Shown here in pieces: positions 1 to 8,732 of a stretch of 64,000 bases of DNA; within the stretch, counting starts at the first letter, position 1, and every line of letters begins with the position of its first letter. The notes under the pieces were generated by a model, which ran no database searches, was not told the DNA's origin, and was given only the letters and a program-made list of their open reading frames with translations. The translations under genes were made by a program, and so were the position numbers. The stretch comes from JAHIYU01 sp964476155. GTDB lineage: Bacteria; Krumholzibacteriota; Krumholzibacteriia; LZORAL124-64-63. The DNA lies in contig CAYYYS010000003.1 of the NCBI GenBank assembly GCA_964476155.1, positions 1-64,000 on the forward strand, given 5' to 3'.

Positions 1-67
1 TGGGCCCTGAAACCCACATGGGTACAGGGAGTTACTCGCATCGCAAATGCCTCAACCCGGGTGGCGT

Positions 68-99
68 CGCGTGCGGGGATGAAACCGTCCCCGCACGCG
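68..99 (-). terminator. Stem-loop downstream of the sigma-70 gene
   Basis: A perfect 12-bp inverted repeat (68-79 with 88-99) closes an 8-nt loop just beyond the stop codon of the minus-strand sigma gene. No T-tract follows on the minus strand, so it may be a weak or factor-assisted terminator, or a 3' stabilising hairpin. Confidence 0.5.
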
Positions 100-112
100 C
101 GCGATCAATTAT

Positions 113-961
113 TCAAACGTAGTCGCGCAGCAACGACCGTCCCGCAGTCTGACGCATCTTGCGCAGGGCCTTCTCCTTGATCTGACGGATGCGTTCGCGC
201 GTCAGCCCGATCCGCTTCCCGATCGCTTCCAGGGTCAAGGCTTCTTCCTTCCCGAGCCCATAATAAAGCGAGATGATCATCGACTCGCGTTCGCCAAGGG
301 ACTCCAGACTGCGCCTGACGTCCTCGCGCATGACGCGATGGTAGAGCCTGGCATCCGATGTCGGTTGAGCATCGGAAGACAGGGTTTCCAACAAGGGTCG
401 ATCACCGTTCCCCTGATCATCGAGTCCGACCTCCCCGCCGTTCAGGGCGAGGGACCGTCTGACGTCCTCGGGCTTCAGCCCCAGTTCCTTGGCGATCATA
501 TGCGTGGTCGGGCTTTCGGTCCCCTCGCTCTGGAGCCGCGCCTTGGTGCGGTTGATCTTCAGCAGTTGGGCGGTCTGGTTCTGCGGCAAACGCACCAGCC
601 GTGAATGTTCCAGCAACGACTGCAGGATCGATTGACGGATCCACCAGACAGCATAGCTGATGAACTTGAAACCACGCGTCTCATCGAAACGGTCCGCGGC
701 CTTCAGCAAGCCGATATTGCCCTCATTGATGAGGTCGGCCAGGGACAGCCCCTGGTGCAGGTATCGCTTCGCAACCGTAACCACGAAACGCAGGTTCGCG
801 TTGACCAACCGCTTCAGGGCCTCCTGATCTCCTTCACGGCTACGTCGCGCCATCACCACTTCTTCTTCGCGGGACAGCAGTTTGTACCTGTTGATCTCCT
901 TGAAGTAGACCTCCAGGCTCTTCTCGTGGGTCGGGGGCAAAAATGACGTTCTTGCTGCCAT
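113..961 (-). CDS. RNA polymerase sigma-70 factor, RpoD/SigA type (short form)
   Basis: Sigma subunit that directs core RNA polymerase to promoters. The 282-residue product has region 1.2/2 (core and -10 binding; FISYAVWWIRQSI is the classic region 2.4 stretch), region 3, and a C-terminal region 4 helix-turn-helix with TRERIRQIKEKAL. It lacks the long acidic region 1.1 of proteobacterial RpoD. This compact form is typical of primary or near-primary sigmas in Bacteroidota and relatives. The start at 961 is chosen because GGGAGGAGAG lies just upstream; longer in-frame extensions overlap the htrA gene and look non-coding. It lies 67 nt downstream of htrA on the same strand, so the two are probably cotranscribed. 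Whether it is the housekeeping sigma or a group 2 sigma cannot be told from this window. Confidence 0.93.
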   Translation of the reverse strand: MAARTSFLPPTHEKSLEVYFKEINRYKLLSREEEVVMARRSREGDQEALKRLVNANLRFVVTVAKRYLHQGLSLADLINEGNIGLLKAADRFDETRGFKFISYAVWWIRQSILQSLLEHSRLVRLPQNQTAQLLKINRTKARLQSEGTESPTTHMIAKELGLKPEDVRRSLALNGGEVGLDDQGNGDRPLLETLSSDAQPTSDARLYHRVMREDVRRSLESLGERESMIISLYYGLGKEEALTLEAIGKRIGLTRERIRQIKEKALRKMRQTAGRSLLRDYV

Positions 962-1028
962 GATGTCTCTCCTCCCGTGGGGTGCGATACCGGCTGGAAC
1001 AAGACTCGGGTCGGGCCGGGATGAAGCC

Positions 1029-2477
1029 TTACCCTTCTCTCGCTCCAGGTTCAGGTACGAGTAGGCGGTAACCCTCCAGGCCACCGGACTCTATCAACAG
1101 GGATATGGTCGCTTCGTCGCCCGCCAGCTCCTCGCGGATCCGTTGGTAGTCCTCGGCGTCCGCCACGGGGCGACCGCCGATTTCCAGGATCACGTCTCCA
1201 GGCTGCAGACCCGCCGAAGCGGCCGGACTGTCCGGCGCCACGGTGATAACCATCATCCCCCGCTCGCCCTCGATGCCGAGGGCATCCTTCAGACGGTCGA
1301 CCCGGCGATCCTCGCCGGCGAGGGGCGCCACGGTCATGCCGTGCCAGAAATCCCCCCGGCGCCGCTCCGAGTTCCGGCTCGACGGCTCCTCCGCCGGTAC
1401 GATCTCGAGCTCGATTCGCCGACCGTCTCTTTCGATCAGACAGGTCTGTCCCTGCCCGACCGTCGCATCGCTCACCAGAAACTGCAGGTCGTGGTCACTG
1501 ACCACGTCCGCCCCGGCAAAACCGACGATTATGTCGTTTTCCAGCAAGCCCGCCGCCGCGGCCGGCGAATCGGATAGAACAGCCTCGACCAGCACGCCCG
1601 CGGGTTGGTCGCCCTGCCAATGATCGCTGGTCCGCGCGCCCAGATAGCCGCGAATTACCCGTCCGTGCGCCACGATCTGCTCCAGAACCCGGCGCGCGTA
1701 ATTACTGGGAATGGCGAAACCGATGCCCTGGCCCGATTTGTTGATGGCCGTATTGACGCCGATCACGCGCCCGCCCAGATCCAGCAAGGGACCACCGCTG
1801 TTGCCGAAATTGATGGCGGCGTCCGTTTGCAGAAAATCCTGATATCGGGGTGCGCCGCCGTGTATGGCCAGATCGCTGCGGCCCTTGGCGCTGACGACGC
1901 CCACGGTCACGCTACCCTCCAGATTGCCGAAGGGGTTGCCCACCGCCACTACCCAATCCCCGACCCGTACGATATCGGAGTCGCCGAAAGACAGGGGGGC
2001 CAGCGGTGCGTCCAGTTCGATCTTCACCACAGCCAGATCACTGCTCGGGTCACTGCCCACGACAACGGCTTCGTAGCGACGCCGCTGACCGCGGAACCGG
2101 ACGCTCACGGCGTCCGACCGGGTGATGACATGGTTATTGGTAAGAATGTAGCCGTCGCGACCCACCATGAATCCTGTACCGCTACCGGAGGGGCTGAAGG
2201 GACTCCCCTCATCCCGCTCACCGGGGAAATAGCGCCGGTAGAGTTCGTCCATGGGATCGAGATCCACACCGCCGCCGGTTACGGCACGTTCCACACGAAT
2301 GCTGACCACGAGATCGCGCGCCCCGTCCACCACGATCGTGAACGGAGAGGCCGGCGCGGGCGCGGTATCGATGACGGCCACGGGCCCGGCTGCCGCAAAC
2401 CCGGCGTACAGGACGCAAACCAGCGTCGCCAGGCTCAGCGCACGGGTCGTATCGAATTGGATTGAACGCGCATTCAT
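1029..2477 (-). CDS. HtrA/DegP-type periplasmic serine protease with two PDZ domains
   Basis: Exported trypsin-fold protease of envelope protein quality control. An N-terminal hydrophobic stretch (about residues 12-31) is a signal peptide or anchor. The catalytic triad is intact: His116 in TNNHV, Asp147 in SSDLAV and Ser227 in NFGNSGGP. Two PDZ-like domains follow (roughly 275-360 and 385-475), the second containing LQPGDVILEIGG. Length of 482 residues fits the DegP/DegQ family. GAGGAG precedes the start at good spacing. Its position upstream of a sigma factor in the same direction suggests shared transcription. Which of DegP, DegQ or DegS it resembles most cannot be settled by eye, so no symbol is given. 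Confidence 0.93.
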   Translation of the reverse strand: MNARSIQFDTTRALSLATLVCVLYAGFAAAGPVAVIDTAPAPASPFTIVVDGARDLVVSIRVERAVTGGGVDLDPMDELYRRYFPGERDEGSPFSPSGSGTGFMVGRDGYILTNNHVITRSDAVSVRFRGQRRRYEAVVVGSDPSSDLAVVKIELDAPLAPLSFGDSDIVRVGDWVVAVGNPFGNLEGSVTVGVVSAKGRSDLAIHGGAPRYQDFLQTDAAINFGNSGGPLLDLGGRVIGVNTAINKSGQGIGFAIPSNYARRVLEQIVAHGRVIRGYLGARTSDHWQGDQPAGVLVEAVLSDSPAAAAGLLENDIIVGFAGADVVSDHDLQFLVSDATVGQGQTCLIERDGRRIELEIVPAEEPSSRNSERRRGDFWHGMTVAPLAGEDRRVDRLKDALGIEGERGMMVITVAPDSPAASAGLQPGDVILEIGGRPVADAEDYQRIREELAGDEATISLLIESGGLEGYRLLVPEPGAREG

Positions 2478-2681
2478 CTCGGTCTACTCCTCGCTCCAAT
2501 GCGTAGACACAAACGTCGACGCCTCACGGAGCTAATGGAAAGCGGAATAATCCGGACGCATTGTGGGGATAAAGCGACAAGGTGGGATGTTGCTTACTGC
2601 ATCAGCGCAAACGCGCTGACCAGTTGCAGGGATGGAGAGACCCTATCAGACACGAATACACGCGGTCAAGGGGATTCGCAA

Positions 2682-3119
2682 CTATTCACCAGTTTTGATT
2701 TCATCCTGTTCATCCAGGGGATCGGATGCAACGGGTCCTGCCGTGACGTCATCGGCGACATCCTCGACGGTTCCAGCGGCTGCGGCTACGGCAGCCGTGG
2801 CTGTCTTGGCAGCCTGGCGGGCCTCGGCCTCGGTGCGGATCTCGGAGATCTCCTGCTCCTTGGCCTGCAACTCGCCTTCCAGGTCTCGAACCTTATCTAC
2901 CAGAGACAGCAACAACGGATCCTCCAGGATATCCTTTCGATCCTCGTTGACCGCTCCGTAGACCAGACTGCCGATCTCGCTGAACTGACGTTCAATATCC
3001 CGGCTCAGGCCAAAGATGTCGTAACGCCGGACACCGACCTTGGCCAGTTCGCCCGTCTTGTCCGCCGCCACACCGTACCAGTCGGTCAGGTTCTTCTTAA
3101 CATCATCCCAGAGCGCCAT
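2682..3119 (-). CDS. Small cytoplasmic protein with central coiled coil, function unknown
   Basis: A 145-residue protein beginning MALWDDVKKNLTDWYG. The N-terminal part is amphipathic, the middle (about 35-95) is helical with a heptad-like segment VRDLEGELQAKEQEISEI, and the tail is Ala/Val/Asp-rich and probably disordered. Small proteins with this layout, where a conserved helix around FSEIGSLVYGAV precedes a coiled coil, occur widely next to housekeeping genes, but I know no defined role. The start at 3119 has GGAGGG upstream; an in-frame extension to 3170 lacks a ribosome site and is rejected. It is divergent from the LpxH-like gene, with 75 bp between them that must hold both promoters. 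Confidence 0.7.
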   Translation of the reverse strand: MALWDDVKKNLTDWYGVAADKTGELAKVGVRRYDIFGLSRDIERQFSEIGSLVYGAVNEDRKDILEDPLLLSLVDKVRDLEGELQAKEQEISEIRTEAEARQAAKTATAAVAAAAGTVEDVADDVTAGPVASDPLDEQDEIKTGE

Positions 3120-3194
3120 AGCCAGATCCCTCCGCTCAAGCCCTACACGAAAAATCTTGCCGTCTTTCACATATTCATATACTAATCACTGCCC

Positions 3195-3944
3195 ATGAGC
3201 AAGATAGACCCGCACACAATCCTCTTCGTTTCCGATACGCACTTCCATCTCGAGCCGCAACCGGACGAGTTGGCCCGCGTCGATCTGTTCCTGGACTTCC
3301 TGGAAATGGTCCGCAAAGCGGACGAACTCGTCCTGCTCGGAGACATCTTCGACTTCTGGTTCGACTATCCCCACTTCCGCCTCAAAGGATACGAGCGACT
3401 GCTCATCGCCCTCGACGCGGTCAGGGACGCCGGCACGATCATCCATTTCATCGGCGGCAATCACGACATCTGGGCCGCCGGCTATATGCACCGGCGCTAC
3501 GGCTGCTCCCCTGAAGGTGAAGCCACGACCCTGAGCCTGCAGGGACAACGCCTGCATCTAGTGCACGGGGACGGCCTCCTCTTGAGGGACCGTCCGTATC
3601 AGGCTTTCCGCTGGCTGGTTCGCCAACCCCTGGGCATAGCCTTCGCCAAGTCCCTGCACCCGGAGATCCTATTCGCCTTCTCGCGATGGCTCAGTCATAC
3701 CAGCCGCAAGGCGTCCCGCGACGAAGGCGCCGTCATCGAGCGCCGCGCGGAAACCTACCTGGCCCGCGCGACCGGCGACTGGGACATGATGTTGATCGGA
3801 CACCTGCACCACGCCTTCCACAGGGAACGCGACGGACGCGCCCTGGCGGCCCTGGGCAGCTGGTTCGATGAAGCGAGTTACGGGATGATGAGAGGGGGCC
3901 GGTTCCAGCTGCTCGATTTCGCAGCCGATCCGCACCCCCTTTGA
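3195..3944 (+). CDS. lpxH: UDP-2,3-diacylglucosamine pyrophosphatase-like metallophosphoesterase (LpxH family)
   Basis: Calcineurin-like phosphoesterase, 249 residues. All metal-binding blocks of the LpxH/UDP-diacylglucosamine hydrolase family are present in order: SDTHFH near the N-terminus, LLGDIFDFWF, GGNHD, HGDG and GHLHHAF near the C-terminus. The block GDIFDFW is characteristic of LpxH rather than of generic phosphodiesterases. LpxH removes UMP from UDP-diacylglucosamine to give lipid X in lipid A synthesis, which would imply an LPS-bearing outer membrane, in line with the porin and PorV-like genes here. Related paralogues of unclear substrate exist in Bacteroidota, so the exact substrate is inferred. 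It converges on the PorV-like gene with 28 bp between stop codons. Confidence 0.8.
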   Translation: MSKIDPHTILFVSDTHFHLEPQPDELARVDLFLDFLEMVRKADELVLLGDIFDFWFDYPHFRLKGYERLLIALDAVRDAGTIIHFIGGNHDIWAAGYMHRRYGCSPEGEATTLSLQGQRLHLVHGDGLLLRDRPYQAFRWLVRQPLGIAFAKSLHPEILFAFSRWLSHTSRKASRDEGAVIERRAETYLARATGDWDMMLIGHLHHAFHRERDGRALAALGSWFDEASYGMMRGGRFQLLDFAADPHPL

Positions 3945-3972
3945 GAATCAGTCGATTGATCACCCGACCGGA

Positions 3973-4923
3973 TCAGCGACCCACCGTACCGAAACCCATT
4001 TCCAGCGCAAAACGATGACCGTCACCAAGGTCGTTCAGGGCGTCCTCGTACGCATAGCTGACGGTGATGTTACCCCGTGTGAAGCCCGCCCCCGCAGTCA
4101 ACCCCTGTGACGTGTAGTTGATCCTGGAGCCGGCCCGGAGCGCCAGGGCGGGTACAAGGCGGTACTCGATTCCCAGGTGGGCTTTCGAATTGCCGTCGTT
4201 GGGAAAGATCACGTCGCCGGCCAGGGTCACCTTGCCCGCAAACAAGGGATGTGTGGGCTCCAGGGCCATGCCCAGACGCAGGACGGTCGGCAGTGGATAA
4301 GGTGCGTTGTTTAGGTTCAGATCCGGACCGAGGTTGTTGAGCGAAGCTCCGAACCACAGGCCTTCGATAATCGCCTTGTGAGCGACCGACAGATCATAGG
4401 CGAGTCCGGTGTCGCCGAAAACGTCGATCTCCTCGTGCAGGAGCTTGATCATGGCACCGACAGCGAAATCCTTCACGATCATGCGCGAGTAGGAAAAGCC
4501 CAGGGCGACCTGATAGGGACGAAACGATCCCAAAGGTACGCCCACGTTTATTTCCTCGTACCGCTCCATGTCCTCGAAATATAATCCCGAGAACATAAAA
4601 CCCAGGGCCCCCATGTCCGTGCGGTGCGCCACGATCGCGGTCTCCTTGTCGAAGAGACCCCACATCCGCTGATGCTGCACCAGCAGATCCGTGCCGTTCT
4701 CTGCGAAGGCCATCATGGCCGGATTCCAGTATACGGCGGCTGCGCCCCTCGACAGGGCCACACCGGCGCCGCCCATGGCGGCCTCCCGCGCCCCGACAGC
4801 CGTACGCAGAGAGAGAAAACCAGACTCACCCGGTGTGCCGGCCGTACACGTAACGGCGGCGAGCAACATGATCAAGGCCGTCGTCAGGGCCGTCAGGATG
4901 TTCATGGTGCGACTTCTAGTCAT
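3973..4923 (-). CDS. PorV/PorQ-family outer-membrane beta-barrel protein
   Basis: A 316-residue exported protein: signal peptide (residues 1-28), then the family signature SLRTAVGAREAAMGGAGVAL and AVYWNPAMMAF, then alternating amphipathic strands ending near FALEMGFGTVGR. PorV/PorQ proteins are FadL-like barrels. PorV shuttles cargo in the type IX secretion system, but many family members in FCB bacteria have no assigned role. The start at 4923 has GAAAGGAT upstream. It lies 84 nt downstream of the giant M6-like exported protein on the same strand and is probably cotranscribed from the promoter at 8455-8483. That pairing suggests, without proving, that it serves export or surface retention of that protein. 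Confidence 0.85.
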   Translation of the reverse strand: MTRSRTMNILTALTTALIMLLAAVTCTAGTPGESGFLSLRTAVGAREAAMGGAGVALSRGAAAVYWNPAMMAFAENGTDLLVQHQRMWGLFDKETAIVAHRTDMGALGFMFSGLYFEDMERYEEINVGVPLGSFRPYQVALGFSYSRMIVKDFAVGAMIKLLHEEIDVFGDTGLAYDLSVAHKAIIEGLWFGASLNNLGPDLNLNNAPYPLPTVLRLGMALEPTHPLFAGKVTLAGDVIFPNDGNSKAHLGIEYRLVPALALRAGSRINYTSQGLTAGAGFTRGNITVSYAYEDALNDLGDGHRFALEMGFGTVGR

Positions 4924-5007
4924 GCGAGATCCTTTCAGCCGCGCTCGCGGCGCAGGTATGTGTTCCCGATTGGGCTAGGCTTTCTATCGGTCGTCGCCGG
5001 CTCCACT

Positions 5008-8000
5008 TCAGCGGGCGATCGTCACGGGACGGATGCTCACCTCACGGATACCGCAGCCTTCGGCCACCAGACGGCAGATATAAACTCCGGATACGGCCTT
5101 ATCCACGTTCATGAGAATCTCGAAAGGGCCGCTACTCGCTTGCACGGGTCCCGAGACCCGGACTTCCTCGCCTTCGAGATTGTACAGATAAGCTCGCATC
5201 AGGCAATCTCGATTCGCCACTACACGCACGTGCAGATCGCCCTGGACCAGCGGTGCCGGATAGCAGATATGGCTGTCGGCCAACAACAAGGCGTCGCCAT
5301 CGGGACCGCTCGATGACGACGAAACGCTCGCGGATCGCATCGCCGACCCACCCCACATGGACCACTCGACCGTTGCGGTTTCGGTACCGGGCAGTCGCCA
5401 GACGGCCAGGCTCGAAACCGCATCACCCAGGGGTTCACCGTCCTCATCATAGCCGGCCAGACGAGATGTCGCTCCGACCGCTACGAGTTCCAGCCCGGGC
5501 TCGCCGTCGATATCCGCCAGCACAGGTGTTCCCGCGGTCTGTCCGGGACCGGCCAACGGCCACCCCTCGGCGAGTCGGCCGGTTTCGTCATAAAGATAGA
5601 GCCGCCCATCACGAGAGGCATAGATCACATGGGTTCGTCCCTCGATGACGAACACCAACGGCGTTGCGGCGCTCGCCGCGGTGGCGGCCTTCACGGGAAT
5701 CCGCGGCTGAACGGGCCAGCCGGTCCGCGGGTAGCCGTCGTTTCCCGAAGCGTTGAAAACACCGTCACCGACATAGGTCGGCCCCGGTGCCACGGGGGAT
5801 CGCACATCCATCCACGATGGCCACAAGGTGACCGCCCCCACATCCGGGTCGGCGAGACGCATGGCGCCGCCGCTGACCGAGGGAATGATCAGACCATCAT
5901 CTCCGGCGAGCAGGGCCATACCACCGGCGGCGGTAGGCAACGGATACCGGGCATCGTCGTCGATCCGCACCAGGTTTGCGCCCTCGTCCTCCTTGGCCAC
6001 TGTCGCATAAGTCGCGCCATGCCATCGAACGAGCGGGGACGTCGGCGCGAGGCCCGCCCCGGCGAGATTTTGCATCGACTCTGCCTGCGTGTTCCAGTTC
6101 CACACGCGAAGTTGCCGCCCCACATCCCAGGTCTCGATCACGATCGCCGTGTCCCGATCGTCCGGGGTCTGGTCGGCGGGAATAACGATCGGGGGTTGAG
6201 TACAGTCTTCGAGGGGCAGGACGAGGCCATCGCTCAAGGGATCGCTGTCGCCATCACTCAATTCTGTGCCGTCTTCCGCATTGAAAACGAAAAGCCCCGA
6301 CGCGGAAGTGAGTAGGATCTCGGGCATTCCATCGCCATCGACATCACCAACGGCGGCGGGACCGGTCCAGTGCTGCAACGCGCCGTTCGGGCCCTTGCCC
6401 ACCGCAAAGAAGTAGGGATACGGAATTCCGGGAAAGTGTGGCGTCAGGTCGGCGGCGAAGGCGTAGACGCGCCCCCCGTCGCCGGCCGCCACGATCTCCA
6501 ACCGGCCATCGCCGGATCCGTCGAGGTCTGCGGCCAGGAGATGCCCCCCCCGCAGGTCGACTCCCTCCAGTCGTACACGAGCGACGAGTTCCGGCGCGCC
6601 GATGGCGGTGTCTCCCTGGCGCCGGCAACGAAAAGTCATGGTATCGGCGTACAGGATCACCGAGACGTCCTTGGCCGGATCCACATAAGCGGAATCGGCG
6701 ACCACCTGGCTGATCATGTCGATGATGATTCCGGTCGGAACGCCGCCGGCAGTCTCTGTCGACGGCTTTGTATCCGGACCGAACACATGACTGTCCTCGC
6801 CACGGAAGCTGTCGTAGTCGGCGCCCAGGACATAGGGCGTTGGGACACGACTGTCCAGATCCTGAATCCCGTCGGCTTCCTCGAGATCCACGGCCTTGCG
6901 CGCGGGGTCTGCATTGAAGATGTTCTGGTCGGCCAGGAACGCCGCTTCGATCACGCTCTCGTCCACGTGCCAGATGTAAAGACCACTGCCGGCGCCCTTG
7001 GCGTCATCGGTGCGAGCGCTGTTCTCGCTCATGAAAAAATCGAACTCGGCTTCGTAAAGCCACTCCCTGTCGTCTGTCTCGGGATCATACCAACCGGTGG
7101 GTGTCCCATCCAGGGAGTCGGAATCCGCATCGAAGTAATCAGGAATGTTGTTTCCGTTCAGGTCGCCGGGGAACGAGAAGATCCCGTTGCCGTCCATGTC
7201 CTGCTGGCGATACTCCAGCAGCCAGTACTCGCTGGGACTGATCTCCACGCGCGCCAACATGGAGTCGGCCGTCGTAAACCCGGCCGGGAACAGGCTGTAT
7301 GTCCCTCCCTCATCGGGATCAACCGAATACGGGTCCAACCAGCCCATGAGCATCTTGTTGAAAGCACAGGGATGTGACGGGATGAAACCGGCCCCCACGA
7401 AGAGTCCGTAACCCATCAGACCAAATTCGCCGATTCCCTGACTGTCGGGATAGCCGGCGGGTGTGAAATCGCTCAACGACAACATGCCCAGTCGCAATCC
7501 GACTTCGAAGCAGTAGACGCCCAGGGATCCGTAATACCCTCCCTGACCGCCTATTGAATCCTGGAATTCATTCTCCGGCAGAACCAGCACATGGTTGATC
7601 GTAACCGCCTCTCCCCCCGGGAACTCGTCCCCGGTGGGCAACCACGGATCCGGGATGATCTCATCCTCCTGGGCTTCGACAAATGTCTCGGGGCTCAGGT
7701 AGCTGCTGTAGATCTGCTCGGGTGAATCGCCCAGGATATCGGTCTCCTCGCCGGCGCCGGCGTGGATCAGGACCACCGTGTCATATAGGGAAAAATCAAC
7801 CTCGTCATCGAGCATCGCGACGGCATCCCGCGCCAGCAGAACCTTCTGCTCCCCTTCATCGGGATGATTCCCGTACCAACTCATGGGATGCGGCAGATTG
7901 GCAACCGTGGGAACGACCTCGAAATCGAAGTCGAAGCGCCCCCCGCTGACGGCGTCGAAATAGGCCCGCACGTCGGTCATCTGATGATGGAAAAACGTTG

Positions 8001-8394
8001 AATCGTGGGACAGGTAATAGAAATCACTCTGGGCCGGCAGTGGATAGTCCCCTTCCAGCTCGTAGTACCGGCCGTAGAGGAGACTGTCGGCGAAGTCGCA
8101 CATCAGCACGACCGCCTGCAATCTGGCGGGGGCCGCCCGGCCCGACAATCGTTCGGCTTGTAGAATCGGGGATCCGTCACACATCAACCGTTGCGCGCCT
8201 TCGACGAGATCGGATTCGAAGGGGGTGGGCCACGCGTCTCCGACGCCCCGGCCGGCATCCGTCCACGCCGACGCCGATCGTTGTACTTGCTCACCAAGAG
8301 CCGACCCCATGCATAGCACCAGAAGCATCAGCGTGATCACGCCGGAACGGCACGGCTGATGAAAACCGTCTTGGGCTCCTCCCCGGGTCAGCAT
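5008..8394 (-). CDS. Giant exported M6-like protein with degenerate zinc motif and C-terminal FlgD-like domain
   Basis: A 1128-residue secreted protein. Signal peptide at residues about 10-35. Residues 50-450 follow the layout of M6 (immune inhibitor A-like) metallopeptidases: AVVLMCDFADS, then DVRAYFDAVSGGRFDF, LPHPMSWYGNH, and the later IGEFGLMGYGLF and FNKMLMGWLDP. The motif that should be HExxHxxG reads FEVGLRLG at 296-303, so both zinc histidines are gone. Residues about 620-1000 carry FG-GAP-like repeats (VGDVDGDGMPEILL, LADIDGEPGLELVAVG) typical of beta-propellers. The C-terminal 80 residues form an Ig-like FlgD/type IX-style tail. The start at 8394 (ATG with AAAGG upstream) is preferred over an upstream TTG at 8412. 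Peptidase activity is unlikely; a binding or structural surface role is inferred. Confidence 0.85.
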   Translation of the reverse strand: MLTRGGAQDGFHQPCRSGVITLMLLVLCMGSALGEQVQRSASAWTDAGRGVGDAWPTPFESDLVEGAQRLMCDGSPILQAERLSGRAAPARLQAVVLMCDFADSLLYGRYYELEGDYPLPAQSDFYYLSHDSTFFHHQMTDVRAYFDAVSGGRFDFDFEVVPTVANLPHPMSWYGNHPDEGEQKVLLARDAVAMLDDEVDFSLYDTVVLIHAGAGEETDILGDSPEQIYSSYLSPETFVEAQEDEIIPDPWLPTGDEFPGGEAVTINHVLVLPENEFQDSIGGQGGYYGSLGVYCFEVGLRLGMLSLSDFTPAGYPDSQGIGEFGLMGYGLFVGAGFIPSHPCAFNKMLMGWLDPYSVDPDEGGTYSLFPAGFTTADSMLARVEISPSEYWLLEYRQQDMDGNGIFSFPGDLNGNNIPDYFDADSDSLDGTPTGWYDPETDDREWLYEAEFDFFMSENSARTDDAKGAGSGLYIWHVDESVIEAAFLADQNIFNADPARKAVDLEEADGIQDLDSRVPTPYVLGADYDSFRGEDSHVFGPDTKPSTETAGGVPTGIIIDMISQVVADSAYVDPAKDVSVILYADTMTFRCRRQGDTAIGAPELVARVRLEGVDLRGGHLLAADLDGSGDGRLEIVAAGDGGRVYAFAADLTPHFPGIPYPYFFAVGKGPNGALQHWTGPAAVGDVDGDGMPEILLTSASGLFVFNAEDGTELSDGDSDPLSDGLVLPLEDCTQPPIVIPADQTPDDRDTAIVIETWDVGRQLRVWNWNTQAESMQNLAGAGLAPTSPLVRWHGATYATVAKEDEGANLVRIDDDARYPLPTAAGGMALLAGDDGLIIPSVSGGAMRLADPDVGAVTLWPSWMDVRSPVAPGPTYVGDGVFNASGNDGYPRTGWPVQPRIPVKAATAASAATPLVFVIEGRTHVIYASRDGRLYLYDETGRLAEGWPLAGPGQTAGTPVLADIDGEPGLELVAVGATSRLAGYDEDGEPLGDAVSSLAVWRLPGTETATVEWSMWGGSAMRSASVSSSSSGPDGDALLLADSHICYPAPLVQGDLHVRVVANRDCLMRAYLYNLEGEEVRVSGPVQASSGPFEILMNVDKAVSGVYICRLVAEGCGIREVSIRPVTIAR

Positions 8395-8732
8395 TGGTTT
8401 ATCGCCTTTCAATTGCGGAAATGCATAGCCGATACGGTACTGCCGGCAGCCTGCATTATAGGTCTCCGCCCAAGCAACGTCAATTCACGCCACATCACAT
8501 TTAACTCGGATTACACCATGCGATTGGATCTGAAAACGATAGCAGTGGAGTTGGAGATCTGACGCCGCCACCCCTGTTTGGCTTTGTCGTCACTCCTGCT
8601 CCACTGCATCTCGTGGTGATCTGCCGCTGACCGGATCGGCTGCCCGTTCCCGCTCGGTGCCAACCTCTTCAAGGATCAGGTCCTTTCCGGCCAACCAGCG
8701 ATGGGGGGAATGATCACCCACGACACTGGCCG
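8395..8732. other. Intergenic region holding the promoter of the M6-like/PorV operon
   Basis: 338 bp between the DUF4384 gene and the M6-like gene, both on the minus strand. The part nearest the M6-like gene contains the promoter listed at 8455-8483. The rest (about 8560-8732) shows no convincing open frame, RNA fold or terminator with a T-tract. Confidence 0.6.
8455..8483 (-). promoter_or_regulatory. Sigma-70 promoter for the M6-like/PorV operon
   Basis: On the minus strand a -35 TTGACG (8478-8483) and a perfect -10 TATAAT (8455-8460) are separated by 17 nt. It lies about 60 nt upstream of the ATG at 8394 and is among the best consensus promoters in the window. Confidence 0.75.
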
